A stretch of DNA of 15,338 nt from Bacillota bacterium (GTDB taxonomy: Bacteria; Bacillota; Clostridia; Christensenellales; Aristaeellaceae), in the NCBI GenBank assembly GCA_023409955.1, contig JAEYQQ010000164.1, positions 1-15,338 of the forward strand. Direction: 5' to 3'. Numbering within the stretch: position 1 is the first letter of the stretch; the number at the start of each line of letters is the position of its first letter. The translations under genes and the position numbers were made by a program. This document shows positions 15,230 to 15,338 of the stretch, piece after piece. The notes under the pieces are model-generated. The model saw only the letters and a program-made list of their open reading frames with translations, ran no database searches and was not told the origin of the DNA.

Positions 15230-15338
15230 ATGGCCGGGTATACGCTCCTGCCTGTGGGTGACTGCGCCTTGACAGTGGAATTTGGACAGGAAATCAGCGA
15301 CGAAATAAACAGCAAGGTGCAGGCCCTGTCCCTTGCCC
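15230..15338 (+). CDS. pxpB: 5-oxoprolinase subunit PxpB / KipI family, start only (3'-truncated by the window)
   Basis: Thirty-six codons are visible. The protein begins MAGYTLLPVGDCALTVEFG followed by ISDEINSKVQAL, which fits the opening of the KipI/PxpB family (allophanate hydrolase subunit 1 fold): a strand, the G-D-x-A-L turn, a strand ending in E-F-G, then D-x-x-I-N-x-x-V-x-A-L. With PxpA and PxpC these proteins form the ATP-dependent bacterial 5-oxoprolinase that opens 5-oxoproline to glutamate. A rich ribosome binding site, AAGGGGGGAAGG, lies just before ATG 15230. Partners pxpC and pxpA are expected immediately beyond the window edge. The call rests on a short stretch but is strengthened by the D-glutamate-cyclase-like neighbour. 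Confidence 0.72.
   Translation, partial: MAGYTLLPVGDCALTVEFGQEISDEINSKVQALSLA

Overview
The window looks like a chromosomal segment from an anaerobic Bacillota species, most likely a member of Clostridia. The reasons are strong GGAGG-type ribosome binding sites, a T-box leader, a trpXYZ-type transporter, an RNase PH-RdgB fusion and clostridial-style promoters. Base composition is moderate, and no phage, insertion sequence, CRISPR array, tRNA or rRNA was seen. The assignment is inferred from gene content, not from a marker gene.

Layout. (a) 1-1418: the end of a fused RNase PH/RdgB gene, followed after 1 bp by a small metallophosphoesterase. (b) 1555-2283: an unrecognised secreted protein. (c) 2365-5618: a promoter, a T-box riboswitch with a UGG (Trp) specifier and an intrinsic terminator, then trpX-trpY-trpZ, a predicted tryptophan ABC importer, closed by a strong terminator. 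(d) 5651-10850: a consensus promoter with two ARG boxes spaced exactly 21 bp apart, then argC (short type-2 form)-argJ-argB-argD-argF. These genes convert N-acetylglutamate to citrulline. (e) 10981-11009: a perfect hairpin between convergent units. (f) 11056-12993, minus strand: a GH127 beta-L-arabinofuranosidase with all catalytic and zinc-site residues. (g) A divergent promoter region at 13058-13153. (h) 13238-15338, plus strand: a D-amino acid aminotransferase, a DUF4392 D-glutamate-cyclase-like protein and the start of pxpB/kipI (5-oxoprolinase subunit B).

How the parts work together. The Trp importer is predicted to be switched on by uncharged tRNA-Trp, and the arg operon to be shut off by ArgR with arginine. 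The last cluster is the most interesting. Its three products form a plausible route from D-amino acids to D-glutamate, then to 5-oxoproline, and then through the 5-oxoprolinase complex that starts at the window edge to glutamate. That route is inferred from family membership and gene order. The stereochemistry at the oxoprolinase step is an open question.
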